From: Bacteroides sp. CAG:1060_57_27
GTDB taxonomy: Bacteria > Bacteroidota > Bacteroidia > Bacteroidales > UBA932
Reading direction: 5' to 3'
Length of the DNA stretch: 64,000 nt
Assembly: GCA_001915575.1 (NCBI GenBank)
Contig: MNQT01000027.1
Coordinates: 85,633 to 149,632, forward strand
This document shows, in pieces, positions 16,437 to 26,063 of the stretch. Each line of letters starts with the position of its first letter. The first letter of the stretch is position 1. A program made the translations under genes and the position numbers. The notes under the pieces were generated by a model that was not told where the DNA came from, searched no databases, and saw nothing but the letters and a program-made list of their open reading frames with translations.

Positions 16437-17498
16437 ATGACAGATATTGTACAAATTCAAGAATCAGAGTATGATGCAATTCTGCGACAGGCTGTCGCAG
16501 TTATTGACAAGACTAGATCAATGGTGGCAACAACGGTGTGTTCTGCCATAGGTACTGCTCATTGGGAAATAGGAAAATTGCTTCACGATAAGAAGCTTGA
16601 AAGTAAACATGGTAGTGGCGTGGTAAATCGCTTGTCTTTTGATTTGAAGCAACGCTATCCACAGATGGGTGTTTCTCCAAGAAACCTGTGGGACATGAAG
16701 AAATTTTATGAACGATTCTGTGATAGTGAGCCAAAACTGCGACAAGCTGTCGCAGTTTTACCATGGGGACATACTTTAACTTTGATGCGCAAGTTCGGAG
16801 ACGACGATAATACCATATTGTATTACGCACAGGAGATTACGTCTAAAGGTTGGAATCGCGAACTTCTATTCAGTGCCATCTCTTTGCAGATGCACAAGAA
16901 AAAGAAAGAATCATCTGATAACAACTTCGAACAGACATTACCTGCTACACAGGCGATGTTTGCCAATGAGGTATTCAGAAGCGGTTACAATTTGGGGTTC
17001 CTTGGTGTAAAAGACCCCATTTTAGAAACAGAACTTGAAACCAGACTGGTTGAGAAGGTAAAGCAATTCCTTTTGGAACTTGGCAAAGGATTCTCTTATA
17101 TTGGTAACCAACACGTACTTGAATACAACGGAAAGCGAAGCAAAGTTGACATGCTTTTCTTCCATCGTGGACTGCATTGCCTTGTTGCCATTGATTTGAA
17201 GATTGGGGAATTCAGGCCAGAATATGCTGGTAAAATGAATTATTACTTGTCATTACTTGACCGTTTGGAACGTAGGACAGACGAGAATCGTTCTATTGGC
17301 ATCATATTATGTGCTGAAAAAGATCGTGTAGAAGTCGAATTGGCATTGGAAGAGATGGGCAAACCCATAGGTGTGGCAGACTATCAGTTGATTGTTCCAC
17401 AGGAAGAATTGAAGAAAGTCGTAGCTGAAGAGGTGGAGGCATTTGGTAAAGAGTTTCCTCTTCGTGCTGAAACCGAGGAGGATTCCTGCCTAAGATGA
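16437..17498 (+). CDS. DUF1016 (YhcG-type) PD-(D/E)XK nuclease-family protein
   Basis: 353 residues. The N-terminal DUF1016 domain (WEIGKLL, SPRNLWDMKKFYERF, LPWGHTLTLMRKF) is followed by the C-terminal nuclease domain with FSYIGNQHVLEYNGKRSKVDMLFFHRGLHCLVAIDLKIGEF split over catalytic positions: E in HVLEYN, D in KVDMLFF and D-x-K in IDLKIGEF. The family is found in mobile and defence regions and may be a DNA nuclease. Two copies of a 19-base palindrome in this gene each encode LRQAVAV (separate entries). It follows the XRE gene by four bases; the caspase gene starts 49 bases on. Confidence 0.85.
   Translation: MTDIVQIQESEYDAILRQAVAVIDKTRSMVATTVCSAIGTAHWEIGKLLHDKKLESKHGSGVVNRLSFDLKQRYPQMGVSPRNLWDMKKFYERFCDSEPKLRQAVAVLPWGHTLTLMRKFGDDDNTILYYAQEITSKGWNRELLFSAISLQMHKKKKESSDNNFEQTLPATQAMFANEVFRSGYNLGFLGVKDPILETELETRLVEKVKQFLLELGKGFSYIGNQHVLEYNGKRSKVDMLFFHRGLHCLVAIDLKIGEFRPEYAGKMNYYLSLLDRLERRTDENRSIGIILCAEKDRVEVELALEEMGKPIGVADYQLIVPQEELKKVVAEEVEAFGKEFPLRAETEEDSCLR
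16482..16500. repeat. In-gene palindrome, copy 1
   Basis: CTGCGACAGGCTGTCGCAG: nine-base perfect arms around one base. It encodes LRQAVA within the DUF1016 gene. The second copy, 255 bases downstream and in the same frame, differs only at the ninth base. Confidence 0.8.
16737..16755. repeat. In-gene palindrome, copy 2
   Basis: CTGCGACAAGCTGTCGCAG, eight-base arms around AGC, again encoding LRQAVA just before LPWGH in the DUF1016 gene. Confidence 0.8.
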
Positions 17499-17547
17499 TG
17501 ATGACACAACAAGAAAACAGTATAATACAAACATAGAAAAACAAGAT

Positions 17548-19107
17548 ATGCAGGTACAACCAAAGAAAGTGTATTATAGAGGAAAGGCATTAGTGGTTGG
17601 TAACGGCCATTACGACCAAGTTAAGCCTGATTTAGACAATGCAGTTAATGATGCAAAAGGCATTTATGAAGCATTTAAAGATTTGGGCTTTATGATGATG
17701 CCAGAAGCATACAATATAGACACGGATAGATTCGATGAACTTTTTGATAATTTCAAGTCAGAACTCGGACACTATGAGGTAGGCGTTTTATACTTCTCTG
17801 GACATGGCGTAGAGATAGACGGGAAAAATTATCTAATCATGCGCAACACCCCGATAGGAGAACTTGCGAAAACCACAATACGATATTCCATTGACCTACA
17901 GGAATGTATAAGAGAATTGCATGAAACTAAATGCAAAATGATAATCGTCATTATTGATGCATGTAGGAATAATCCTTTTGAAGGAAAAGAAAGAGGCTGG
18001 GGCTCTGTTAATTTAGCACCCCTATTTGCACCTAAAGGTACATTGATAGCCTATTCCACTTCTCCTGGTGAAAAAGCAGATGATTTTGGAATGGACGGTC
18101 ATAGTGTATATACGGGCGCTTTACTAAAGCACCTAAAAGAAGAAGGACTAGAGATTGAAACTTTCTTTAAGAAAGTACGCTCTACTGTAGATGCAATGAC
18201 TGGCGGCAAGAAAACAAGTTGGGAACACACTTCGTTAATTGGTTCCTTCTCTTTTAATAGCGGAAAAATGGTACATGTTGATGATGTTGGCTATGATAGC
18301 GTGGTACTGAGAGATGTACAATATACCATGACAGATAATGTGATAGCACCCATTATCAAAAAACTTAAATCATACAACTGGTACGAACAAAATGATGGTG
18401 TAGCACTATTCAAAAGGATTACCCCCAATAAATTGGATAAGAATCAACTATTTATTATAGGAAGAAACTTGCTACAAGCAGCTGTAGGAGGTTCGCATGG
18501 TGCCAGAGATGCCATTACAGATAGCAATCTGTTAGAGGAATACAGTATTGAAGGCAAGAATCATCTTTTGAACGGAATTCTTTTTGAAATTTATTTTAAT
18601 AAAGATGGGCAATTCCGCTATAAGAACTTTAAGATTACTTTTCTCAATGAACTGTTACAGCATACAAATATTGAATCATTGAAAAGTTCATTTGCTTTCA
18701 TACATGAATTGTTACAAGGTTTTTCACCATTCCTTATTTTTGTTCCAAGCCCAGAACCGGCAAAGGTTTCTATAAACGTGAAATTGAACAAGGAAATGGT
18801 AGATCCAATATGGACTGACCCGATGGAAATGTCTGTAGTAAAGAGCATATCATTTGATGGCCATAACTTATTAGCAACAGATGATGATAGTAACGTGTTC
18901 CCCTTTACAAAAGAACAGGACATTCGAGAAGAAGCCTTAGAAAGCATGTTATGTGAGGGTTATGGAATCCCATCTACATATCTAAATCTTATATATAATG
19001 AGGAACCTGTAAAGAAGGTTATGTGGTTAGACCGAAAATTCAAACGTAATTTTAGGAATGATACAGAAACCGCAGAACTAGCAAAGGCCGAATCTGTTGC
19101 AGAATGA
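17548..19107 (+). CDS. Caspase-family protease (peptidase C14) with unknown C-terminal domain
   Basis: 519 residues. An N-terminal caspase-like p20 fold (about 10-225) starts with GKALVVGNGHYDQV. The catalytic histidine is in VGVLYFSGHGVEIDG (about residue 90) and the catalytic cysteine in VIIDACRNNPF (about 138). The shape matches bacterial metacaspase/C14 enzymes, whose family prefers cutting after basic or acidic residues; specificity here is unknown. The remaining 270 residues match no domain I recognise and may sense or bind a partner. It lies in one rightward array with a DUF1016 nuclease (49 bases upstream) and a Gabija-like ATPase/helicase pair (48 bases downstream). Such proteases act as cell-killing effectors in several defence systems; that role is inferred here. 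Confidence 0.82.
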   Translation: MQVQPKKVYYRGKALVVGNGHYDQVKPDLDNAVNDAKGIYEAFKDLGFMMMPEAYNIDTDRFDELFDNFKSELGHYEVGVLYFSGHGVEIDGKNYLIMRNTPIGELAKTTIRYSIDLQECIRELHETKCKMIIVIIDACRNNPFEGKERGWGSVNLAPLFAPKGTLIAYSTSPGEKADDFGMDGHSVYTGALLKHLKEEGLEIETFFKKVRSTVDAMTGGKKTSWEHTSLIGSFSFNSGKMVHVDDVGYDSVVLRDVQYTMTDNVIAPIIKKLKSYNWYEQNDGVALFKRITPNKLDKNQLFIIGRNLLQAAVGGSHGARDAITDSNLLEEYSIEGKNHLLNGILFEIYFNKDGQFRYKNFKITFLNELLQHTNIESLKSSFAFIHELLQGFSPFLIFVPSPEPAKVSINVKLNKEMVDPIWTDPMEMSVVKSISFDGHNLLATDDDSNVFPFTKEQDIREEALESMLCEGYGIPSTYLNLIYNEEPVKKVMWLDRKFKRNFRNDTETAELAKAESVAE

Positions 19108-19155
19108 GAATTAAGGAATGAATACTATTAAGATTATTGGTATTATAAAATATTT

Positions 19156-21078
19156 ATGTATCTAAGCAAGATCTATATAAAGAACTTTCGGGGAATAAAA
19201 GAACTACTGGTGGAATTCGATAAGAATTTGAACGTAATTATCGGAGCTAATGGGCAGTTAAAGACTTCTTTGATAGATGCTATCCGTCTGTTCTATGCAT
19301 GGGGTGAACCGAATCGTGACATTGAGATTACTAAAGAGGACTTCTATGTAGAAGTAACAAGTAATGTAGATGCCTCAACAACGGTAACACCCTCTGCAAA
19401 GATAGATATATGCTATCTGTTTGAGGGACTGTCAGCACAGCAAGAAGGGGCATTCTATCAGTATTTGGACCGAAAGGATGATGGTACTATGGTTGCCAGG
19501 GTTCATCTGTGCTTTGAGATGAAGGAAAAGGGAAGAATCGTTTCTTCTTATATCACGGGCAATGAAGATAATGGTCTTCGTGCAGACTGGGATACATTTC
19601 ATTACTTCCATCCTTATTATCTTGGCGCATTGCGTGACAGTACGCGAGACTTGATGAGTACCCGCAACAACCTGCTTGGTAGAGTGATTAAAAGAAAAAT
19701 AGATAGGGCAGGTTCTGAGGATGATGTGAAGAGTATTGTAGATAGAGCTAATAACCAACTACTACAGAGACAAGAAGTCAGAGAAACTCAGGCGGGTATC
19801 AACGACAATCTAGTTCAAATAAGTAGGACAGTCCTTAAAGATGTAGAGCTGCATATAGAGCAGAACAGGATTGAATATATCGTAAACATTATTAAGCCCT
19901 TTCTACCTTATGCCACTGCAGACAAACAAGGGTTTATGCTTACACAGAATAGCCTAGGATTTAACAACTTGATATACATTGCATCGGTTCTCAGTGACAT
20001 CAAGGAATGTCATGTAGATGATGCGGTCAGTATTTATGCCCTTTTGATAGAGGAACCTGAAGCTCACCTTCATCCTCAGCTACAGGTGAATCTATACAAT
20101 TTTTTGAAGAATGCTGATGACAGCGAGAATAGTCAGACGTTTATAACTACACATTCGCCTACACTGACATCAAAGATACCTTTGGAGAACCTGATTTTGC
20201 TGAAGGATAATGCCGCTTATCATGTTGGTGATAGTTTTGTGAATCGTCATACGGAAAATATCATTCGAGATGTATCAAACCATAACAGGAAGCTGACGGA
20301 TAACGAGGTGAAGTTATATCGTAAAATGATTGCACGGTATTTTGATGTGACTCGTTCACAGTTGCTGTTCTCCAATGGATGTTTGTTTATTGAAGGTATT
20401 TCAGAATGTCAGTTGATGGAGACCTTCTCTAAATTGATGGGGAAATCTCTCATAGATAACCAGATAGAGATTGTAGATACGGACGGAACGGCTTTTTATC
20501 AGTTCTTGATGTTGTTTAACTCGTCGAATGATAAAGTGAGACTACCGATGAGGGCCGCATTTATCACAGACGAGGATCAATTTACCAGTTCTAAGGATAA
20601 GGAGTATAATCTGGATGCACTTTGTGCTAATGATTATGCTCAATTGGCTGTACTGAGAAACGGTATCAACGCTGGGAGCATGAATGGCCGTGTGAACAAT
20701 ATGAATGCGATGGCTAATGGTCAGGCAGGAATAAAGATTTGCTCGGGTGTGAAGACATTGGAGTATCAGATTTGCAAGGCTAATGTTTTTGCAGGGCAGG
20801 AGGCAACCAAAGGAACATGGTTGTATGAGCTTATAAGGAGTGAGAATGCAGACGGTATCGGAAAAGTGGAAGCATATATCAACGGTCTTGGAGAACGCGA
20901 CTTGAACGATGAAGAACAACAGAATGTAGCCCTGCTTTTATGGAAATGTCTGCCGGGAAAGGCTGGATTTGCACAAACGCTGAACACCTTCTTGCGGGAT
21001 AAGATTGATGCAGGGGGTGATGTTAAGTTCACAGTCCCTTCATATATACAAACGGCTATCAACCATCTGGTACAATAA
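19156..21078 (+). CDS. OLD-family ATPase with TOPRIM nuclease domain (GajA-like)
   Basis: 640 residues. The ABC/SMC-type ATPase half begins KIYIKNFRGIKELLVEF. Its P-loop reads GANGQLKTSLIDAI, in which the usual Gly before Lys is Leu. Walker B and D-loop ALLIEEPEAHLHPQLQ and the H-loop FITTHSPTLTSKIP lie near 300-345. The C-terminal TOPRIM part has the Glu in CLFIEGISECQLME (about 415) and the acidic pair in AAFITDEDQF (about 475). Architecture and length fit OLD nucleases including Gabija GajA. The UvrD-type helicase starts two bases after the stop, as in Gabija. The altered P-loop may reduce or change nucleotide hydrolysis. Confidence 0.85.
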   Translation: MYLSKIYIKNFRGIKELLVEFDKNLNVIIGANGQLKTSLIDAIRLFYAWGEPNRDIEITKEDFYVEVTSNVDASTTVTPSAKIDICYLFEGLSAQQEGAFYQYLDRKDDGTMVARVHLCFEMKEKGRIVSSYITGNEDNGLRADWDTFHYFHPYYLGALRDSTRDLMSTRNNLLGRVIKRKIDRAGSEDDVKSIVDRANNQLLQRQEVRETQAGINDNLVQISRTVLKDVELHIEQNRIEYIVNIIKPFLPYATADKQGFMLTQNSLGFNNLIYIASVLSDIKECHVDDAVSIYALLIEEPEAHLHPQLQVNLYNFLKNADDSENSQTFITTHSPTLTSKIPLENLILLKDNAAYHVGDSFVNRHTENIIRDVSNHNRKLTDNEVKLYRKMIARYFDVTRSQLLFSNGCLFIEGISECQLMETFSKLMGKSLIDNQIEIVDTDGTAFYQFLMLFNSSNDKVRLPMRAAFITDEDQFTSSKDKEYNLDALCANDYAQLAVLRNGINAGSMNGRVNNMNAMANGQAGIKICSGVKTLEYQICKANVFAGQEATKGTWLYELIRSENADGIGKVEAYINGLGERDLNDEEQQNVALLLWKCLPGKAGFAQTLNTFLRDKIDAGGDVKFTVPSYIQTAINHLVQ

Positions 21079-21080
21079 GT

Positions 21081-22892
21081 ATGGAATATGAAGTCACACC
21101 ACAAAGACAAGCATATCTTGATGCCCGTGGATACACCATTTTGAGTGCATGTCCCGGTAGTGGTAAAACAACAAGCATCGTCAGGAAGCTTCTGGCTGTG
21201 TCTCGTTTTTGTCGTGAACAATATGGGGCACATACCGGATTTGCCTGCTTGTCTTTTACCAACAAGGCATGTGCTGAATTAAAGCAGAAGTACAGGGTGA
21301 TGCATGAAGAGCGGCTGACCTTCCCGAACGAGGTGTTGACCATTGACAGCTTTATCATGCAATATGTGGTGCTGCCTTTTTGGTATCTATGCGATGTCTG
21401 CAAGAAGAAACCTATCATTGTTAATGAGGTAGAAGTATTGGAGAGGATTCATTTCAACAATGTTCTAGTGAAAGGGACTTGGAGGACGTTTGTTGCACCT
21501 CAACTTAGACAATACTCGGACATAGTACACAGAAAGACGCCTGCAAAAGTTTCTCGTAGTAAGAACGGATTCTTTTGGAATCACAACGAAGTGACAAATG
21601 ACAGAGAGGCTGCCTACTGTGAAGCTGTCTTTACGTATAGGTTGGGAAAAGGGTTTATCACCAGTAGTGATGCTTTGTGGATGGCTTGCAATATTTTGGA
21701 ACATCATCAGAATATCGCAAAAGCACTTGTTACAAGATTTCCATACATTATTGTTGATGAGGCGCAAGACAATTCAGAATTGCATTTTGAGTTCTTCAAA
21801 CTACTGAAAGCGGCAGGTCTGAGAAACCTGGAGTTCGTGGGTGATATTTGCCAGTCAATCTATGGCTTCAATAGTGCCAAGCCGGAGTTACTACAGGCTT
21901 TGATGGCAGAAGAAGGCTGGAATGTACTGCCCATGTCGGAATGCAGGAGGTCGAACCAAAGGATTATCGACCTGTATAGCAAGCTGAAATCTAGTGATGT
22001 CCCCGCAATTACTTCACATGGTGTTGAGGATAAAGGTATTCCAATAATCGTTTACAAGTACGATGATGGCAATGTGAGGAATATAATTCAGGATTTCTAT
22101 CAAGTTTGTGAGGCAAATGGGTTATCCAACAGGATTATTCTGGCCCGAGGAGTGAATAAATGCAAGAAATTGGCAGGGGTGAAGGATGTTGACTTTAGAT
22201 ACTGGAAGTCTGAAGAGCCTTATATGCTAATAGACGCGGTATTCGCTTTTGAGGCAGAAGATATGGATTGTGCTTTCCGTAAAGTACGTATGGTGCTTTC
22301 AGGACTAATAGTTGGAGACAATCCAGAAGAAAGGCGAAAGTTTATCTATGAGATTGAACATGATATAGAATGGAATGCAAGGATATTTGGCTTTTTGAAA
22401 CAGATACCTTCGTTCTCATTGAGCTTTAAAGAATGGACTGAGCAGACATGCGCATTGCTAAAAGAGTATTGGGCTCTGGATAATAATCCGGCTTTTGTCC
22501 CTTATCAGCGAAAGACAGGCTATCGGATGAGGGAAATGGCAGATGTGCCAGTTGAACGATTCCATCAGTCAAAGGATAAAGGCAGCGATTACCATAAGAG
22601 TATAGACACAATACATGCTGTGAAGGGTGCAACTTTGGATGCAGTACTGCTGTTCCTGTCATCAGACAGTAGGGGGCAGAACATTTCATTGAATGATTTT
22701 CCGCAGGATCCAATTAGGGTAATGAGTGAGGGGCAGAGAATGATTTATGTGGCTTGTTCTAGAGCTACGCAATTCTTAGCATTGGCAATACCTAAGTCTA
22801 CATCCGATGAAGTTATTAGGAGAACTTTGGCTGGGGTGGATATAGATATACGTTGTATTAACCTACAAGGAGAATTAATGTTTACGGATTAA
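21081..22892 (+). CDS. UvrD/Rep-like superfamily 1 helicase (GajB-like)
   Basis: 603 residues with the SF1A helicase motifs in order: motif I ILSACPGSGKTTSIV (about 18-32), Ia FACLSFTNKACAEL, II YIIVDEAQD (about 227), III EFVGDICQSIYGF, IV region ECRRSNQRIID, V SIDTIHAVKGATLDAVLL and VI MIYVACSRATQFLAL. Its start lies two bases after the stop of the OLD/TOPRIM ATPase gene, so the pair is tightly coupled as in Gabija (GajA-GajB); it is somewhat longer than typical GajB. A bidirectional terminator follows, ending the array. Confidence 0.85.
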   Translation: MEYEVTPQRQAYLDARGYTILSACPGSGKTTSIVRKLLAVSRFCREQYGAHTGFACLSFTNKACAELKQKYRVMHEERLTFPNEVLTIDSFIMQYVVLPFWYLCDVCKKKPIIVNEVEVLERIHFNNVLVKGTWRTFVAPQLRQYSDIVHRKTPAKVSRSKNGFFWNHNEVTNDREAAYCEAVFTYRLGKGFITSSDALWMACNILEHHQNIAKALVTRFPYIIVDEAQDNSELHFEFFKLLKAAGLRNLEFVGDICQSIYGFNSAKPELLQALMAEEGWNVLPMSECRRSNQRIIDLYSKLKSSDVPAITSHGVEDKGIPIIVYKYDDGNVRNIIQDFYQVCEANGLSNRIILARGVNKCKKLAGVKDVDFRYWKSEEPYMLIDAVFAFEAEDMDCAFRKVRMVLSGLIVGDNPEERRKFIYEIEHDIEWNARIFGFLKQIPSFSLSFKEWTEQTCALLKEYWALDNNPAFVPYQRKTGYRMREMADVPVERFHQSKDKGSDYHKSIDTIHAVKGATLDAVLLFLSSDSRGQNISLNDFPQDPIRVMSEGQRMIYVACSRATQFLALAIPKSTSDEVIRRTLAGVDIDIRCINLQGELMFTD

Positions 22893-22907
22893 CGTGTATA
22901 AACATCT

Positions 22908-22944
22908 CGGGCGGAAACTGCATTATTTTGCATGTTTCCGCCCG
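22908..22944. terminator. Bidirectional intrinsic terminator
   Basis: CGGGCGGAAAC and GTTTCCGCCCG form an 11-pair stem, extended by TGCA on both sides of the loop, with A/T-rich flanks. It separates the convergent UvrD-like helicase and type III Res genes. Confidence 0.8.
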
Positions 22945-22970
22945 AAATTATTTGCTCGAAGTTAAGTAAA

Positions 22971-25900
22971 CTACTTCGTCACCATATCATACAGACTCTT
23001 GTAGTCCTTGGCAACGTCGTAAATGTAGCCGTTGTCGCTGATGGCTTTGAAGTGGCGACGGGCACATTCTATCTTGCTTTCCTCAGAACCACGGAGCTGT
23101 GAGCCCTGAAGGTCATTGCCTTTGGATTCTGCCACAAAATAGACGTGCTTGACACTTCCTTCCTTGAAGGCTACTGCCCAGTCGGGATTGTACTTGCCCA
23201 TTGGCGTGTTGATATAGAAGCCATTGGGCAACTTGGTATAGACCACCACGTCATCTTCGTGCTCCAGGGATTCGGCAAAGTTCTTCTCTGTACCCATGCT
23301 GTCGAGCACCACGAGGTCATAGAGTGACTTGGTGGATTCTATGGCGTTGATGCCCAACTTGCCACGAAGCATGTTTTCTGTGAAGATGTCTGTTGCGAAC
23401 TTATCGTTCAGTTTCTCATATTTGATGCACTGGATAACAGCAAGCGCCTTGCAGTCGTTGATAATCAAACCTGCCTTAATGATGAACTCTTCTGGGTTCA
23501 TCTTGAACAGATGGAAGGTTGCAGGCTTAATACCTTTTAGAATCTCTACTATCGTCTTACGAGTCAAGCCTGTAGCCGTTACCAGTTTGCCGATAAGGTC
23601 GTATGTTACTCCCTTGCCGATTGCCTCTGTTACATGAATAGTACGAGTATTCCCCTGAGTCATTGCTACACCAGCCTCTAAGGATTCTTTATCACGCACG
23701 TTATCAAGAGAACCACCTTCTACCACAATGCGAATCTCTGTTACCTTCAGGTTATCATCCAATGCCTTGATAGATTTCTCCACAAGGTCAGACGTATCGA
23801 AGTTCACCTGATAGTAAGTGCGCTGGTTAATGCGTTTCCAAAGATTCTGGAACTCTTTCTTGTCAAAGTTTTCCTGCTGAAAGTTCGCTGTTTTGGGCTT
23901 TCGAGCGTCTTCTGGCTTGACAGATGACGGATTGAATACTGTATCGAGGGCTGCAATGATCCCATCCTTCATATCGTTCAATTCCTCAAAGTCAAGTGTG
24001 CCATTACGCTTGTCCTCATAATACTTCGCCGTCAACTCGCCTTTCTTGACGTATTTCTGACATACCAATTCGTCATAAATATCTCGTGCTTGCGCAAGGT
24101 CAAAGCGTCCGTTGGTTCCGTCGGCTTTGGTGTAAGCCTTTCCTTCAAAGAGGTTTGGAGTGATGATGATAGGTCTGTCTGCACATGCTTCAGCCATTTC
24201 AGTCTGGAGTTTCTTGGCAAAGTCATCATAACTCTCACTGGCTATGACGGTGAGGATATTGGTATCAAAGACGTGATCACCCAACACATCAGCATCCTGA
24301 CGCTCTCCGTTCTGGTTCACACACAGACGCATACCACGTCCAACCTCCTGACGTTTCTTTGTTTCGTTGTCTGAGTTCTTCAACGTGCATATCTGGAACA
24401 CGTTGGGATTATCCCATCCCTCCTTCAACGCTGAGTGCGAGAAGATAAAGCGTACTGGTTCTTTTAGCGACAACAAGCGTTCCTTGTCCTTCATGATGAG
24501 GTCAAAGGCACGTTCTTCGTTCTCGCCTTCCCTGTTGCCTGATTCAACAGCTTTTCCTTTCTTGTCCATTGAGAAATAGCCCTGATGGATTTTCTCCGCG
24601 GCATTGCGAGGGTCAGAAAGATAGCGCAGATAAGCCTCATCGCCAAATGTTGGCATAAGTTCGGAGAGTACATTCCTATATTCTTCCTCAAACATCTTGG
24701 CATACTTGCCTTTACTGTCCTTACCTTCATACTTGCGGTAACTATCCACATGGTCAATAAAGAAGAGGCTGAGCACCTTGATCTTCTGGCCAAACAACTG
24801 ACGTTCGCGCTCCAAGTGGGTGCGGATAGTCTCACGTATCTGAATACGACGCAAGTAGTCTTCGTTTACAGCACCCACGGCGTCACCTTCATGCAGCACC
24901 AGACCATTGGCAAAGCGGACGGTGCCTTCAAGCCCATCAATACGCTCCACTATAAAGTTGTTCTTGTACTCGTTCAGTTCGCCGCTCTGGGCATACAAAT
25001 CAAACTGTTCACCAACCACCTTGCTTGTCTGCTTGGTGCCAGTTGCCGTCTTCACGTCATAGCTGATACGAGCCTGTGGATTGCCCTTGCTGATGATTAT
25101 TTCCTCCAGATACACATAGCCGTTGGTGGCTGTAGAACCAATCTGTTTGATACCTTTCACCTCAATCTTCTTGACAAGTTTCTGGTTATAGGCATCAATG
25201 GCATCCAGTCGGAACATCATGTTATAGATGTCACCCTTACGGTGGGTGGCACTATATAGCAAAGTAAACAAAGGCCTAAACTGAGCCAGACCCTTGCGTG
25301 TCTTATTGCCCTTATCCACACCCAACACACTCTGAGGCTCATCTATAATCATAATAGGATGACATTGGCTGAGCACATCAATAGGGCGACGACTGTTGAA
25401 CTCATCACGCTTGTCAAAGATGATACGCGCAGTCTTGTCAGCCTTCTTTACTTTACCCTTCACCATTTTATCTTTTGAACTATCTTCGTCAAACGAAGAG
25501 TTGAAGGCCTGCGTGTTGATAATCATCACGTGCATACCGGCATCGCTGGCAAATGCGTCAATCTTGCTGAGCTGTTTGGAATTATAGATGAAATACTGCA
25601 TTCGCTTGCCGTTATATTCCTGGGCGAAATGCTCCTGCATACTCTCAAAACTCTTCAGCACACCTTCACGGATGGCGATGCTTGGCACAACCACCACGAA
25701 CTTCGTCCAGCCGTAACGCTCATTCAGTTCGTACATGGTCTTGATGTAGGTATAGGTCTTGCCAGTACCTGTCTCCATTTCGATGGTGAACGCCATGCCA
25801 ACACCCTGTAAGTCTTGCAAGTAGTCCACAGGCTTCAATCCTTGTTCTGTCTGAACGGCGCGTACGTTCTCACAAACGGCTTCACGAGCGAGTACGACAT

Positions 25901-26060
25901 TCTTATTACCGAATCCAGCGAGCTTAAAGAGCCCTTTATTCTTTCCCTGGTCAATGGTGTGGTCACTCTGACCATCACTCTTAGGCTGACCAGTGAAAGC
26001 ATTAGCTATGGAGCGAGCAGCCTCTGTCTGGAATCGTTGATGTTTATATCTTATCTGCAT
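22971..26060 (-). CDS. Type III restriction enzyme, Res subunit
   Basis: A 1029-residue SF2 helicase-nuclease. Walker A ETGTGKTYTYI is near 96-106, DEAD-box motif IIDEPQSVLG near 237, motif III LYSATHRKGD, and motif VI QEVGRGMRLCVNQNG near 545. The C-terminal PD-(D/E)XK nuclease reads NPDWAVAF then VYFVAESKG (P-D, then E-x-K) near 955-985. Length matches type III Res. It is the last gene of the leftward cluster and starts three bases after the mod stop. Res is expected to cut DNA only together with Mod. Confidence 0.92.
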   Translation of the reverse strand: MQIRYKHQRFQTEAARSIANAFTGQPKSDGQSDHTIDQGKNKGLFKLAGFGNKNVVLAREAVCENVRAVQTEQGLKPVDYLQDLQGVGMAFTIEMETGTGKTYTYIKTMYELNERYGWTKFVVVVPSIAIREGVLKSFESMQEHFAQEYNGKRMQYFIYNSKQLSKIDAFASDAGMHVMIINTQAFNSSFDEDSSKDKMVKGKVKKADKTARIIFDKRDEFNSRRPIDVLSQCHPIMIIDEPQSVLGVDKGNKTRKGLAQFRPLFTLLYSATHRKGDIYNMMFRLDAIDAYNQKLVKKIEVKGIKQIGSTATNGYVYLEEIIISKGNPQARISYDVKTATGTKQTSKVVGEQFDLYAQSGELNEYKNNFIVERIDGLEGTVRFANGLVLHEGDAVGAVNEDYLRRIQIRETIRTHLERERQLFGQKIKVLSLFFIDHVDSYRKYEGKDSKGKYAKMFEEEYRNVLSELMPTFGDEAYLRYLSDPRNAAEKIHQGYFSMDKKGKAVESGNREGENEERAFDLIMKDKERLLSLKEPVRFIFSHSALKEGWDNPNVFQICTLKNSDNETKKRQEVGRGMRLCVNQNGERQDADVLGDHVFDTNILTVIASESYDDFAKKLQTEMAEACADRPIIITPNLFEGKAYTKADGTNGRFDLAQARDIYDELVCQKYVKKGELTAKYYEDKRNGTLDFEELNDMKDGIIAALDTVFNPSSVKPEDARKPKTANFQQENFDKKEFQNLWKRINQRTYYQVNFDTSDLVEKSIKALDDNLKVTEIRIVVEGGSLDNVRDKESLEAGVAMTQGNTRTIHVTEAIGKGVTYDLIGKLVTATGLTRKTIVEILKGIKPATFHLFKMNPEEFIIKAGLIINDCKALAVIQCIKYEKLNDKFATDIFTENMLRGKLGINAIESTKSLYDLVVLDSMGTEKNFAESLEHEDDVVVYTKLPNGFYINTPMGKYNPDWAVAFKEGSVKHVYFVAESKGNDLQGSQLRGSEESKIECARRHFKAISDNGYIYDVAKDYKSLYDMVTK

Positions 26061-26063
26061 AGA

